From the NCBI GenBank assembly GCA_044449445.1, contig JBIOIA010000042.1, positions 1 to 15,749 on the forward strand: a stretch of DNA of 15,749 bases, read 5' to 3'. The stretch's first letter is position 1. Every line of letters begins with the position of its first letter. The translations under genes were made by a program, and so were the position numbers. This document shows positions 1 through 9,879 of this stretch, one piece after another. The notes below the pieces were generated by a model. It was not told the DNA's origin, searched no databases, and saw only the letters and a program-made list of their open reading frames with translations. Source of the DNA: DASXPG01 sp044449445. GTDB taxonomy: Bacteria; Gemmatimonadota; Gemmatimonadetes; Gemmatimonadales; JACORV01.

Positions 1-1259
<1,259 letters not shown>

Positions 1260-1260
<1 letters not shown>

Positions 1261-2282
1261 CAGCCCTTCAGCATCGCCTCGGCCTCGCGCACGTCGTCCC
1301 GGCTGCCGACGAACAGCGGCGAGCGCTGGTGCAGCTGCGTGGGATTCACGTCGAGGATGCACTGGCGGCCGTCCGACGCGTAGCCGCCGGCCTGCTCGCA
1401 GATGAACGCGAGCGGCGCGCACTCGTAGAGCAGCCGGAGCTTGCCGCGCGGCGACCTCCGGTCGGCCGGGTATGCGAACACGCCGCCGGCCATCAGGTTG
1501 CGATGGAAGTCGGCGACCAGCGAGCCGATGTAGCGTGAGTTCTTCGCGTCGCCGTCGTCGGCGCCCTTCCACTTGCGCACGACCGCCTGGACCTTGGGGT
1601 CCCAGCGCGGGAAATTGCTCTCGTTGACGCTGTAGTATCTGCCCACCGCCGGCGTCTTGATGTCCGGGTGCGAGAGCAGGAACTCGCCGATCGTCGGGTC
1701 GTATGTGAAGCCGTGCACGCCGTGGCCCGTCGAGTACACCAGCATCGTGGACGATCCGTACAGCACGTAGCCCGCGGCCACCTGCCGGCGCCCGATCTGG
1801 AGGCAGTCGCGCAGCTCGCCGGGACCGTCACCCTCCGAGATGCGCCGCTGGATCGAGAAGATCGTGCCGATGGACACGTTGACGTCGATGTTGGACGAGC
1901 CGTCGAGCGGATCGTACAGCACTGTGTACTTGCCGGCACGATAGCCGTCCGGGATCTGGATCGGTTCCTCGTCCTCCTCCGAGGCGAGCAGGCAGGCCCG
2001 CCCCGTGCGCAGCAGCGCGTGCTTCATCGTGTCGTTGGCGAAGTCGTCGAGCTTCTGTACGACCTCGCCCTGCACGTTCACGGCGCCGGCCGAGCCCAGG
2101 ATGTCGGCGAGACCCGCCATGCGTACGTGGCTGTTGATGATCTTCGCCGCCAGGCCGATGTCGTAGAGCAGGTTCGACAGGTCGCCCACGGCCTCGGGCG
2201 CGTGCTGGCGCTCCTGGTCGACGATGTGGCTCTCGATGGTGATGACCCGGCTCAGCGGGAGGTTTCCCAGCGACGCCCTCAC
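1260..2282 (-). CDS. fbp: Class 1 fructose-1,6-bisphosphatase
   Basis: This cytoplasmic enzyme hydrolyses fructose-1,6-bisphosphate to fructose-6-phosphate, the committed step of gluconeogenesis. The product is 340 residues, close to the 332 of the E. coli enzyme. Visible motifs are the acidic metal-binding SEEDEE (101-106), the signature DPLDGSSN (124-131), and the active-site block KLRLLYECAPLAF (281-293) with its metal-binding Glu287. The frame stays open far upstream, but homology begins at the GTG at 2282. That GTG overlaps the comEC stop as GTGA and has an AAGGAG Shine-Dalgarno at 2288-2293, five bases upstream. The gene is followed directly by methylmalonyl-CoA mutase. Together they fit growth on propionate-type substrates, with succinyl-CoA drawn into sugar synthesis; this pairing is an inference. 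Confidence 0.95.
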
Positions 2283-4597
2283 GGCTGCTCCTTGCTGGCG
2301 ATGAAACTCGTGTCCCTGCCCGACGCGCCGACGCGCACGGCATGCCCGTCGGTGGTGACGTCCACGTCGCCGTCCTGGTCGGTGCGATAGACGCGGCACC
2401 CGCCCTCGCCCAGCCGGCGCACGACCCCGGCGTCCGGGTGGCCGTAATTGTTGCGGCCGACCTCGATCACGCAGACCGACGGCCGGAGCGCCGCGAGCCA
2501 GGTCGGCCCGCTCGCGCCCGCACTGCCGTGATGTCCGACCTTGAGCACCGTCACTCTCCCGATCTGAGCGGCCCGGAGCGCCTCCATCGGGAGGCCGGCG
2601 TCGCCGCCGAACAGCGCGCGGAACGCCCCGTACTCCACCGTGAGAACGACCGCGTTCTCGTTGACGTCCCATCCCTGCGCAATCGTCGCGCTGTCCGGAT
2701 GCCAGACGCGCAGGCTCACGCCGTCCACGAGGATGCGGTCGCCCGCTCGCGCCGCGTGCCAGCGCGCGTGGTCCTTCGCGACGTCCGAGAGCCACTCCAC
2801 GTAGAGCGGCCGGCCCAGCACGACACCCGGCTCGAGCGCGACGTCCGCGGGCAGCGCCTCGAGCACCGCGGGCAGCCCGCCCAGGTGGTCCGCGTCGCCG
2901 TGCGAGGCGATCACGACCGCGAGGCGGCGCGCTCCGTGCCGGCGCAGGAACGGCACGACCTTGCGCGCGCCCTGGTCCATCCCGGCCGCGCGGACGCCCG
3001 CGTCGATCACGATCCACGAGCCGTGCGGCGTGCGGATCGCCGCCGCGTCGCCCTGCCCGACCGCGAGAAAATGTAGTGCGAGCCGGCCTCCGCCGTCAGC
3101 GCCGACGGGCCAGTGGAGCAGCGGCGTCCAGGCAGCGAACACCAGTGCCGATCCCAGGGCCAGCAGCCCCCGGGCGGCGAGCACGTCCCGGACCGGCCGG
3201 AGGCGCGGCAGCGGACGCAGGATCCAGATCGCGAGCCCGAGCGACAGCGCCGCCGCGGCCAGCGGCTCCTCCGGCGTGATGGTGCCCCACTCGATCCCGG
3301 CCGCCGCACCGGCGAGGTGCTCGAGCAGGTCCAGGAGCGGGGCCGACGCCGCGGCCGCAACGGCGGCGCAGGACGCCGGCAGCGAACCCGGCAGCGACGC
3401 CAGGCCGAGCGAGAGCGCGAGCGCCGGAACCGTGAGCGTCGTGATCGGGATTGCGATCAGGTTCGACGCAATCGCGATCGGGCTCGCGGTCCCGAACCCC
3501 ACGAGCTGGACCGGGGTCGTCGCGAGCACGGCCCCGGCCGACACCGCGAGCGGCGCGAGCCACCGCAACCGGCGCGGCGAGGCGCGCGACTCGCGCACCG
3601 CGCGGGCGAAGGCCCGCGCCGCCACCGCGCAGCCCACGACGCCGGCGAAGGACAGCCACAGCCCCGTTTCGAATACCGTCCACGGGTCGAAGGCGACGAT
3701 CGCGAGCAGCGCCGCCGCGAGCAGCGCACCGGGAGCCGGCGGACGCTGCCTGAGGTACGCCCAGCACCACAGCGCGAGCATCAAGGCCGCGCGCAGCGCG
3801 GGCGCCGGCGCGCCGAGCAGCCACACGTACCCGAACGTCGCGATCGTGGCGGCGAGCCTCGCGCGGGCGGGCGGACAGCGCAGCGCGCGCAGCATCAGCA
3901 TGATCGCGCCCGCGAGGATCGCGACGTGGAGTCCCGAGATGGCGAGGATGTGCGCGAGGCCCGCGCGCGCGAACTCCCGCCGCACCTCGGGGGCAAGCGC
4001 GCCCTCGGCGCGCAGGGTCAGCGCTGCGGCGAGCGGCCAGCGCGCGGCGCCGTAGAGCGCGAGCAGTTTCGCCTCCGCGGCGAGGCGCAGCCCAGCTCTC
4101 AGTCCCGGCGGCGCGGCGATCGGCCGCGCCGAGCGCGCGACGATCCTCCCGGCGCGCTCGGGGGGACTGGGGAGCAGCGAGGATCCGAAGTCGGGATCGC
4201 GGCGCCAGGTGCCGACCACGATGCGCGTCGCCGCGAGCGTGTCGGGATGCGGGAGCAGCACCAGGACCGGGCCCGCGCACTCTTCCGGGCTCACCAGCAT
4301 GAAGCGCCGCACCGGACTCGGGGCGGCCGGCCGTTCACGCGGCTCGACCACTGCCGCGACGCGCTCACCGTCGCGCCAGGCCAGCCGGCAGTCGCCGGCC
4401 CGCAAAGGCCGGGCGAGAGCGCCCCACAGCGCGCCGGCCGCCGCGCCCAGGAGCAGCACACCGCGAGGATCGGCGCGGCGCCACCACACCAGCGCCGCGG
4501 CGCCCGAGAGCGCCGCGACCAGCGGGCCGCCGGCAAGCAAAAGGCCGGCCACCAGGCCGGCCACGAATCCCGCGCACGCCACCGCGATCGCCGGCAC
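2279..4597 (-). CDS. comEC: ComEC/Rec2 family DNA-uptake channel with C-terminal metallo-beta-lactamase domain
   Basis: ComEC is the inner-membrane channel that brings single-stranded DNA into the cytoplasm during natural transformation. This copy is 772 residues and has all three parts: N-terminal membrane segments and a soluble region (1-170), the multi-helix competence core (about 175-495) with the typical block LAHILAISGLHVAIL (214-228), and a C-terminal metallo-beta-lactamase-like domain (about 505-765). In that last domain the metal motif SHGDADHLGG (565-574), FGGDAG (663-668) and KVGHHGSAGAS (686-696) are intact. Such domains are proposed to degrade the non-transported strand. The start is a GTG with only a weak upstream ribosome site, so the exact start is less certain. 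The 3' end overlaps fbp by four bases (GTGA), and a ComFB-like gene ends 30 bases upstream. No pilus or DprA genes are visible, so competence itself is not shown here. Confidence 0.93.
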   Translation of the reverse strand: MPAIAVACAGFVAGLVAGLLLAGGPLVAALSGAAALVWWRRADPRGVLLLGAAAGALWGALARPLRAGDCRLAWRDGERVAAVVEPRERPAAPSPVRRFMLVSPEECAGPVLVLLPHPDTLAATRIVVGTWRRDPDFGSSLLPSPPERAGRIVARSARPIAAPPGLRAGLRLAAEAKLLALYGAARWPLAAALTLRAEGALAPEVRREFARAGLAHILAISGLHVAILAGAIMLMLRALRCPPARARLAATIATFGYVWLLGAPAPALRAALMLALWCWAYLRQRPPAPGALLAAALLAIVAFDPWTVFETGLWLSFAGVVGCAVAARAFARAVRESRASPRRLRWLAPLAVSAGAVLATTPVQLVGFGTASPIAIASNLIAIPITTLTVPALALSLGLASLPGSLPASCAAVAAAASAPLLDLLEHLAGAAAGIEWGTITPEEPLAAAALSLGLAIWILRPLPRLRPVRDVLAARGLLALGSALVFAAWTPLLHWPVGADGGGRLALHFLAVGQGDAAAIRTPHGSWIVIDAGVRAAGMDQGARKVVPFLRRHGARRLAVVIASHGDADHLGGLPAVLEALPADVALEPGVVLGRPLYVEWLSDVAKDHARWHAARAGDRILVDGVSLRVWHPDSATIAQGWDVNENAVVLTVEYGAFRALFGGDAGLPMEALRAAQIGRVTVLKVGHHGSAGASGPTWLAALRPSVCVIEVGRNNYGHPDAGVVRRLGEGGCRVYRTDQDGDVDVTTDGHAVRVGASGRDTSFIASKEQP
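2288..2293 (-). promoter_or_regulatory. Ribosome binding site fixing the fbp GTG start
   Basis: On the minus strand the site reads AAGGAG, five bases before the GTG at 2282. It lies inside the 3' end of comEC. It is what decides the start, because the frame is open well upstream. Confidence 0.7.
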
Positions 4598-4627
4598 CCT
4601 AGCGCCGAGCGAGCCGAGGGATCGCGA

Positions 4628-4909
4628 TCAGCTCTTCCTGGTCACCTTGACCTGGCCGCGAGGCTTCGCCGCGACGAACCGGAACCCCTCCATCAGCGCG
4701 ACGGTCGCATCGGCGCGCAACTGGTCCCTGAGCATCTCCATGCGCGTCATCACTTCGCCGCGCGTGGTCGCCACGTAGTGCGGCGGCACGCGATTGAGTG
4801 CGTAGACCAGTACGTCCTCGCGGTCCTCCAGCGAGTCCTTCCAGTCGGGAACGCCCAGCTTGAGCTCGTCGTACAGCTCGCGCAGCAGGTCTTCCGAGAC
4901 GTTTCTCAT
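4628..4909 (-). CDS. ComFB-like small protein (late-competence ComFB family)
   Basis: This is a 93-residue soluble protein. Its core DVLVYALNRVPPHYVATTRG (32-51) matches the hallmark of the ComFB family: an Asp followed by an A-L-N segment, a PP-x-Y, and a T-x-G close to it. In Bacillus, comFB lies in the comF late-competence operon with no clear role. Cyanobacterial ComFB-domain proteins have been reported to bind cyclic dinucleotides. This copy has no cysteine, whereas many family members carry a CxxC-type cluster before the core. The ATG at 4909 overlaps the miaB stop as ATGA and has a GGAGGT site nine bases upstream (4919-4924), so the longer frame to 5005 is rejected. Its place directly before comEC supports a DNA-uptake link. 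The family call rests on one motif block and is moderate. Confidence 0.72.
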   Translation of the reverse strand: MRNVSEDLLRELYDELKLGVPDWKDSLEDREDVLVYALNRVPPHYVATTRGEVMTRMEMLRDQLRADATVALMEGFRFVAAKPRGQVKVTRKS

Positions 4910-6228
4910 GCGCCGACCACCTCCAGAGCGAGCAGCGCCGGCACCGCCGTGAACGTCGCCCCGGTCGTGCCGGTGAATCGCAGCGTCCGGTACGTTCCGA
5001 TCCACGACTCGGGTCCGTCCAGAATGGCGACCCGGTTGTGCCTGGTGCGCGCCATGAGCTGCGTGCCGCGCGCGGCCCTGCCCTCGATGAGCACCTCGAA
5101 CGTTTCGCCCAGCACCGCGGCGTTCCTGGCCCGCGCACCCTCGCGCACCAGCGCGATGAGCCGCTCGAGCCGCTCGGCCGCGACGTCGTCCGGCACCGCG
5201 TCCGGCAGCCGCGTGGCCGGCGTGCCCTCGCGCGGGCTGAACCGGAACGTAAACGCGCTGTCGAAGCCGACCTCCTCCACGAGCGAAAGCGTGGCATCGA
5301 AATCCTCGTCCGCCTCGCCCGGGAAGCCGACGATGATGTCGGTCGAGAACGTGAGATCAGGGATCGCTGCGCGCAGGCGCGAGACAACGTCGAGGTAGCC
5401 GGAGCGCGTGTAGCGACGCAGCATCCGCTTGAGCACCCGGTCGCTGCCACTCTGGGCCGGCAGGTGCACCGACTCGCACACGGCTTCGACCTCGGCCATC
5501 GCCGCGATGACCCGGTCCGAGAAGTCGTTGGGGTGCGGGCTCGTGAAGCGCAGCCGGGAGAGGCCCGCGATGGCCCCCACCGCGCGCAGCAGATCGGCGA
5601 AGTCGTGCGTGCCGTCGTGATACGAGTTGACGGTCTGCCCAAGGAGCGTGACCTCCGTGACGCCGCGAGACACCAGAAGCTCGGCCTCGCGCACCACGTC
5701 GGCCAGGATACGGCTCCGCTCCGGCCCCCGCGTCGTCGGAACTATGCAGAACGTGCACCGATAATCGCAGCCGCGCTGCACCGTCACAAAGGCGCCCCAG
5801 CCGCTCTCGCGCGCGGGCACGATGTCCTCGTAGTGCTCGGTCGAGACGAAGGCGGTCTCGGCCGACCGGTCGCCCCCCTGCGCCCGCCGAACCAGCTGCC
5901 CGAGCTGGCGGTAGCCGTCGGGCCCCACGACGAAGTCCACGTGCGGCGCGCGCTTCAGGAGTCGCTCGCCGAGGCGCTGCGCCATGCACCCCACGACGCC
6001 GAGGACCGCACCGGGCTGCTTGTGCCGCTTGAGCTCGCCCACGCGCCCGAGCACCCGCTGCTCGGCGTGCTCGCGCACGGCGCACGTGTTCACGAGAATC
6101 ACCTGGGCGTCGTCCGGTCGCGCGGCGGAAACGAACCCCTCGCGCTGGAGGACGCCGGCCATGAGCTCGGAGTCCGCCACGTTCATCTGGCAGCCGTACG
6201 TCTCGATGAAGAAGGCCGGCGCGCTCAT
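4906..6228 (-). CDS. miaB: tRNA-2-methylthio-N6-dimethylallyladenosine synthase
   Basis: MiaB is a radical-SAM enzyme that adds a methylthio group to i6A at position 37 of tRNAs reading codons that begin with U. The 440-residue product has the usual three parts. The N-terminal cluster domain has Cys13, Cys49 and Cys81, in the contexts ETYGCQMN, NTCAVRE and GCMAQR. The radical-SAM domain has CDYRCTFC (154-161), whose three cysteines hold the SAM-binding cluster. A C-terminal TRAM domain (about 375-440) binds tRNA. The sequence PTTRGPERSR after the cluster motif is typical of MiaB rather than MtaB. The ATG at 6228 overlaps the mtaB stop as ATGA, and the 3' end overlaps the ComFB-like gene in the same way. 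It sits in tandem with its paralog mtaB. Confidence 0.95.
   Translation of the reverse strand: MSAPAFFIETYGCQMNVADSELMAGVLQREGFVSAARPDDAQVILVNTCAVREHAEQRVLGRVGELKRHKQPGAVLGVVGCMAQRLGERLLKRAPHVDFVVGPDGYRQLGQLVRRAQGGDRSAETAFVSTEHYEDIVPARESGWGAFVTVQRGCDYRCTFCIVPTTRGPERSRILADVVREAELLVSRGVTEVTLLGQTVNSYHDGTHDFADLLRAVGAIAGLSRLRFTSPHPNDFSDRVIAAMAEVEAVCESVHLPAQSGSDRVLKRMLRRYTRSGYLDVVSRLRAAIPDLTFSTDIIVGFPGEADEDFDATLSLVEEVGFDSAFTFRFSPREGTPATRLPDAVPDDVAAERLERLIALVREGARARNAAVLGETFEVLIEGRAARGTQLMARTRHNRVAILDGPESWIGTYRTLRFTGTTGATFTAVPALLALEVVGA
4919..4924 (-). promoter_or_regulatory. Ribosome binding site for the ComFB-like gene
   Basis: A near-perfect GGAGGT on the minus strand, nine bases before the ATG at 4909, inside the end of miaB. 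It supports the 93-residue form over the in-frame extension to 5005. Confidence 0.65.
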
Positions 6229-7472
6229 GCCGCCCTGCCCCGGAGCCGCCCCGCCTCCAGCTCGAGCCGCGCGGTCAAGCGCGCGCGACCCAGCACCCAC
6301 GGCGCCTCGGCCGGAAGATCCACCGCGACGTAGTCCTCGCTCAGCGCCTCGCGCACACCCGCGCGCCGGGACTCGAGCACGAGGTCGGCCAGCGCACCCG
6401 CACGGGCTGCGCGGTGCGCCTCGGCCTTGCGCGCGGCCAGCGCCCGCAGCTCCGCGCCGCGCTCCTTCACGAGCTCGGCGGCGGGCGGCGGCCCGAGCCG
6501 CGGCGCGGCCGTACCGGCGCGCGGCGAGTACGGGAAGACGTGCAGGTAGGTGAACGGCAGGTCTCGCACCAGCTCGGCCGTGGCGCGATGGTCCGCGTCG
6601 CTCTCGCCCGGGAACCCGACGATGACGTCGGCACCAAGGCCGAGCGGCCGCGCGGCCCGCGCGATGGCCTCGATGCGCCGGCGATAGGCCGACGCGGTGT
6701 ACCAGTGCCGGCCCATGCGCCGGAGCACGCGGTCGCTGCCCGACTGGAGCGGCGCGTGCAGGTGTGGCGCCAGGCGATCGGGACGTTCGCACATCAGCCG
6801 CGCCAGGTCGTCGCATACTTCGGTCGCCTCGACCGACGAGAGCCGGAACCGCACGCCCTCGACGCGCTCGATCAGCAGCGCGGCGAGCCGTCCGAGCGTC
6901 CAGCCGCCGTCGAGGTCGCGTCCGTACGTGCCGATGTGCACGCCGGTGATCACGATTTCGGCGTGCCGCCGCGCGAGCAGCGATGCCTCCGCCACGACCG
7001 CCTCCGGACCCCTCGAGGCGTTGTCGCCGCGGGCGAGCGTGGTCGCGCAGAACGTGCAGTGCTCGTCGCATCCGTCCTGCACCTTGAGCCACGCGCGCGA
7101 GCCGGACCGGAACGACGCGAGCGGCGCGCCCGTCGAATCCGCGATGCCGAGCGCGCGCGCCACGGCACCGGCATCCGCGCCGCCGACGAGAGACGCCACG
7201 CCCGGAAGCGCGGCGATGGTGCCGTCGTCCAGCGCCGCCGCGCAGCCCATCACGACGGTCCGGATCCCCGGGCGCTGGCGGGCGAGCCGTCTCACGAAGC
7301 CGCGCATCTTGCCTTCGCCGACGTGCGTCACGGTGCAGGAGTTGACGACCGCGGCGTCGGCGCGCTCCGCCGTGTCCACGACCTCGCACCCGGCCGACTC
7401 GAGCCGCTGGCGCACGACCTCGGTGTCGTACTGATTCGCCTTGCACCCGAAGGTGTGGAGCAGCACCCTCAC
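6225..7472 (-). CDS. mtaB: tRNA (N6-L-threonylcarbamoyladenosine(37)) methylthiotransferase
   Basis: MtaB is a radical-SAM enzyme that converts t6A37 to ms2t6A37 in tRNAs reading ANN codons. The product has 415 residues. The N-terminal methylthiotransferase domain carries Cys10 (TFGCKANQYD), Cys46 (NSCTVTH) and Cys77 (GCAAAL). The radical-SAM motif is CDEHCTFC (135-142). The FGCKxNQYD start and NSCTVTH are typical of MtaB rather than MiaB. The C-terminal 50 or so residues form a TRAM-like region. Homology begins at a GTG (7472) that overlaps the upstream outer-membrane protein stop as GTGA; the open frame to 8708 is read-through of antisense to upstream genes. No clear Shine-Dalgarno precedes this GTG, so it probably depends on coupling to the gene before it. 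Confidence 0.92.
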   Translation of the reverse strand: MRVLLHTFGCKANQYDTEVVRQRLESAGCEVVDTAERADAAVVNSCTVTHVGEGKMRGFVRRLARQRPGIRTVVMGCAAALDDGTIAALPGVASLVGGADAGAVARALGIADSTGAPLASFRSGSRAWLKVQDGCDEHCTFCATTLARGDNASRGPEAVVAEASLLARRHAEIVITGVHIGTYGRDLDGGWTLGRLAALLIERVEGVRFRLSSVEATEVCDDLARLMCERPDRLAPHLHAPLQSGSDRVLRRMGRHWYTASAYRRRIEAIARAARPLGLGADVIVGFPGESDADHRATAELVRDLPFTYLHVFPYSPRAGTAAPRLGPPPAAELVKERGAELRALAARKAEAHRAARAGALADLVLESRRAGVREALSEDYVAVDLPAEAPWVLGRARLTARLELEAGRLRGRAA

Positions 7473-8620
7473 GGGCGCACCGTCAGGCCGACGAACAGCG
7501 TCGAGAACGTCTCCTTCTCCGCCCCGGTCGAGCGGCTGCCGTGCTCGAAGGCCAGGTCGATCGTGGTGCGGTCGCGCGCGAAGGCGAGGCCGATCCCGCC
7601 GCTGGCCGCCGACTCGTTGATCCCCTGCCCGAGCGACAGGAACGGCAGCTGCCGATACCGGTAGCCGAACCGCAGCGGCATCCGCGTTCCGAATATGCTC
7701 GAGTTCAGGATCTCCGCGCCGACCGCGAGCGCCCACACGTCGCGCGCGCCGTCCTTGCCCGCGGCGACGAGGTCCGCGTTCGCCGCGCCCCAGCCGGCGT
7801 ATTCCGCCGCGCCGGAGATGTAGACGCCGGGGACCGTCGCCGCGCGCACGCTGACCCCGAACTGCGAAGGCAGCTGGGTCGTCGCCACGAGGCCGGTCGT
7901 GTTCTCGGAGCGCAGGCGGCCGTTCAGGCGACCCGACGCCGCGAAATCCAGCTTGCCCACCGTCGCGATGAGGCCGACGGCGCCGCCGAAGCCGCGGTAG
8001 TCCGTGACGGACTGCTCGAGCAGCTGGGAGTAGAGGAGTCCCGTCGCCGTGGTGTCGAACAACCGCTGCGTCGTCAGGCGCGAGGAGCCCAGGTAATAAT
8101 GGAAGGCGGCGCCGATCATGAAGTCGTTGGTGACCCGGTAGCCGGCTCCCAGGGACATGTCCGAGATGCCGCCGATCGACCGGCTGGCAGTGGTATCGTA
8201 CAGGGTCTCGTTCCGCGGGGCGGACGAATCCCGCCGGATGAGCGTGTAGGTGCGGTCCAGATAGTCCGAGATCGAGACGCCGATGACGGTCCGCGTCGGG
8301 ATTACGGCGGCGAAGCCGAACAGCGGGAAGCGCACCGTCGCGAGGTCGGCCGAGCCGCTGGGGCCGGTGAACGTGCCCGAGGTCGGGGCCGCCACGGACC
8401 ACCCGGCGACCGAGCGGAACCGCGCCAGCGCCGCCGGATTGTCGCTCATCTCCGGATCGAGCAGGTCCAGCGCGCCGCCGGTGCCGGCGCTCCGGGCCGA
8501 CACGGGGCGCCCGAGCCAACCGAGCCCGCGCAGGCCGAAGATCGACCCCTGCGCGTGCGCCCGGCCGCTCGCTGCGGCGGCGAGGACCAGCGTGAGCAGG
8601 ACGGTTCGTCCGCGCATCAT
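7469..8620 (-). CDS. Outer-membrane beta-barrel protein, PorV/FadL-like
   Basis: This predicted exported barrel has 383 residues. It begins with a Sec signal peptide: a positive start, a hydrophobic stretch (about 7-17) and AHA|Q cleavage at 23/24. After it comes SARSAGTGG then DNPAAL (around 41-64), the N-terminal signature of PorV/PorQ/FadL-type barrels, where a small-residue segment precedes N-P-A. The rest alternates short polar and hydrophobic strands rich in Gly, Tyr and Thr, ending in FVGLTVRP. Cargo is unknown. It overlaps the upstream lipoprotein gene by four bases (ATGA), and a GGAG site lies four bases before the ATG. Two ATGs in a row occur (8620 and 8617); either could be used. 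Barrel and lipoprotein are probably made together at the outer membrane, but a joint role is inference. Confidence 0.75.
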   Translation of the reverse strand: MMRGRTVLLTLVLAAAASGRAHAQGSIFGLRGLGWLGRPVSARSAGTGGALDLLDPEMSDNPAALARFRSVAGWSVAAPTSGTFTGPSGSADLATVRFPLFGFAAVIPTRTVIGVSISDYLDRTYTLIRRDSSAPRNETLYDTTASRSIGGISDMSLGAGYRVTNDFMIGAAFHYYLGSSRLTTQRLFDTTATGLLYSQLLEQSVTDYRGFGGAVGLIATVGKLDFAASGRLNGRLRSENTTGLVATTQLPSQFGVSVRAATVPGVYISGAAEYAGWGAANADLVAAGKDGARDVWALAVGAEILNSSIFGTRMPLRFGYRYRQLPFLSLGQGINESAASGGIGLAFARDRTTIDLAFEHGSRSTGAEKETFSTLFVGLTVRP

Positions 8621-9879
8621 GGCACTCCGAACTTGAGAGGCCTGACGAAGCTGATCTCGAGCTTCGGCGCCGAGGCGCCGCCGGTACTGCCGAAGGTGGC
8701 GAGCTCACCGGTCTCGAACGTCTCGTTCGCCACCCGGATCGTCACCGCGCGCGGCAACGAGTCGGGGCTCGTGCCTTTCCAGGCGCGCAGGATCACGCCG
8801 ATCTCGACCGACACCACGGCGGAGGAGCCGACGGTCACCGTGCCCTTTCCGATCAGCGTCGTGTCCTGATCCAGCAGCGACTTGCCGCCGTAGTAGCGCA
8901 GGATGGGCAGGGCCTCGAGCCCGAACGTCGCGTGCGGGAAGCCGCGCGCGGGCCGCGTGGGCGTGAGCAGCAGCGTCGCGCGCGAGACGCCGACCGTGTC
9001 CACGTAGTACGAGGGGATCTGGAATCTCACGAACGCGCGCGCGGCGGGCTGGTTCCCCATCACGAGCGCGTGCGGCGCGATGGCCGGCGGGTCGGGTGTG
9101 GCGACGTACGTGTCGAACACCGGCGTCAGGTCGAACACCGTGTGCACCGTGTCGTTCGGCGCCGCGCCGTGCACGTAGAACTTGAGGTGCGCCGGCAAGG
9201 AGGTGAAGTCCGTCGCCGCCACCACGGCCACCGTCTGCGAGTCCGCGCGCAGGTCGAGCCCGAGCCCGGGGGTCAGCGAGTCGGCCGCCACCGTGTCCGG
9301 CATCAGCGGGGCGATCTGTGTGAACGCGCCGCACAGGGTATCGGCCACCGCCTGCCAGCAGCGGTGGAGGTCCGCCACCGCCAGCGTGTCGGCTACCGGC
9401 AGCGAGTCCAGGAAGTTGCCGAGGGTGAACCACGGCTGCGCCTCGGCGAAGGTGGTCGTCGAGTCGACCGTGTCCCCCGGCACGTTGTACACGAGCATTC
9501 GCAGGTTCTTGACGAGCGAATCCCGCGCGTCGAGATGCAGCGTCAGCACGACCGAGTCCACAGCGCCGAAGCTGATCGAGTCGCCGACGGAGTCGATCCA
9601 GAGCTTCGGCATCTGGGGGAAGCGGAGCAGCGTGCGCGCCTTGAACGAGTCCTGGTTCGCGACGACCAGGATCGGCAACTGGTCGACCGTCGTGTAGCCG
9701 CGGACGCTGGTGTCACCGTAGACGACGCCGGTGATCACCGTATCCACGATCTGGAGACTGTCCGAGGGACACAGCTCCGGGCACCGGCCCGGCGCCATCA
9801 CCTTCTCCGTGCACGCGAACACCGTGGCCACGACGAGCGTGGCGAACACGGCCCTACGCCAGGCGGACGTTCGTGCCAT
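8617..9879 (-). CDS. Secreted lipoprotein with two DNRLRE-like beta modules
   Basis: The 420-residue product starts with a lipoprotein signal: Arg at 3, 8 and 9, a hydrophobic stretch, and a lipobox VFAC with the acylated Cys23 (Phe at -2 is unusual). The mature part is rich in Asp, Thr and Val. It contains two similar blocks, an A-R-x-x-x-R-F core followed by Y or W, V and a strand of alternating Val/Leu (about 79-117 and 279-309), and ends with APKLEISF (404-411). This pattern resembles DNRLRE domains found in large surface proteins; the match is by eye. I do not know its function. The ATG at 9879 lies 26 bases inside the microcompartment gene and has a weak ribosome site. The frame is open upstream to 9918, but only this start gives a proper signal peptide. 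It overlaps the barrel gene by four bases. Confidence 0.72.
   Translation of the reverse strand: MARTSAWRRAVFATLVVATVFACTEKVMAPGRCPELCPSDSLQIVDTVITGVVYGDTSVRGYTTVDQLPILVVANQDSFKARTLLRFPQMPKLWIDSVGDSISFGAVDSVVLTLHLDARDSLVKNLRMLVYNVPGDTVDSTTTFAEAQPWFTLGNFLDSLPVADTLAVADLHRCWQAVADTLCGAFTQIAPLMPDTVAADSLTPGLGLDLRADSQTVAVVAATDFTSLPAHLKFYVHGAAPNDTVHTVFDLTPVFDTYVATPDPPAIAPHALVMGNQPAARAFVRFQIPSYYVDTVGVSRATLLLTPTRPARGFPHATFGLEALPILRYYGGKSLLDQDTTLIGKGTVTVGSSAVVSVEIGVILRAWKGTSPDSLPRAVTIRVANETFETGELATFGSTGGASAPKLEISFVRPLKFGVP

Noticed and set aside
4907..5005. N-terminal extension of the ComFB-like gene to 5005
   Set aside because: The extension lies within miaB, has low-complexity sequence and no family similarity. 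The ATG at 4909 has an ATGA overlap and a strong GGAGGT.
3113..5398. 761-codon plus-strand open frame opposite comEC and miaB
   Set aside because: Its composition (long runs of Arg, Gln and Glu) is typical of the antisense of a GC-rich gene, and both opposing genes have clear family motifs.
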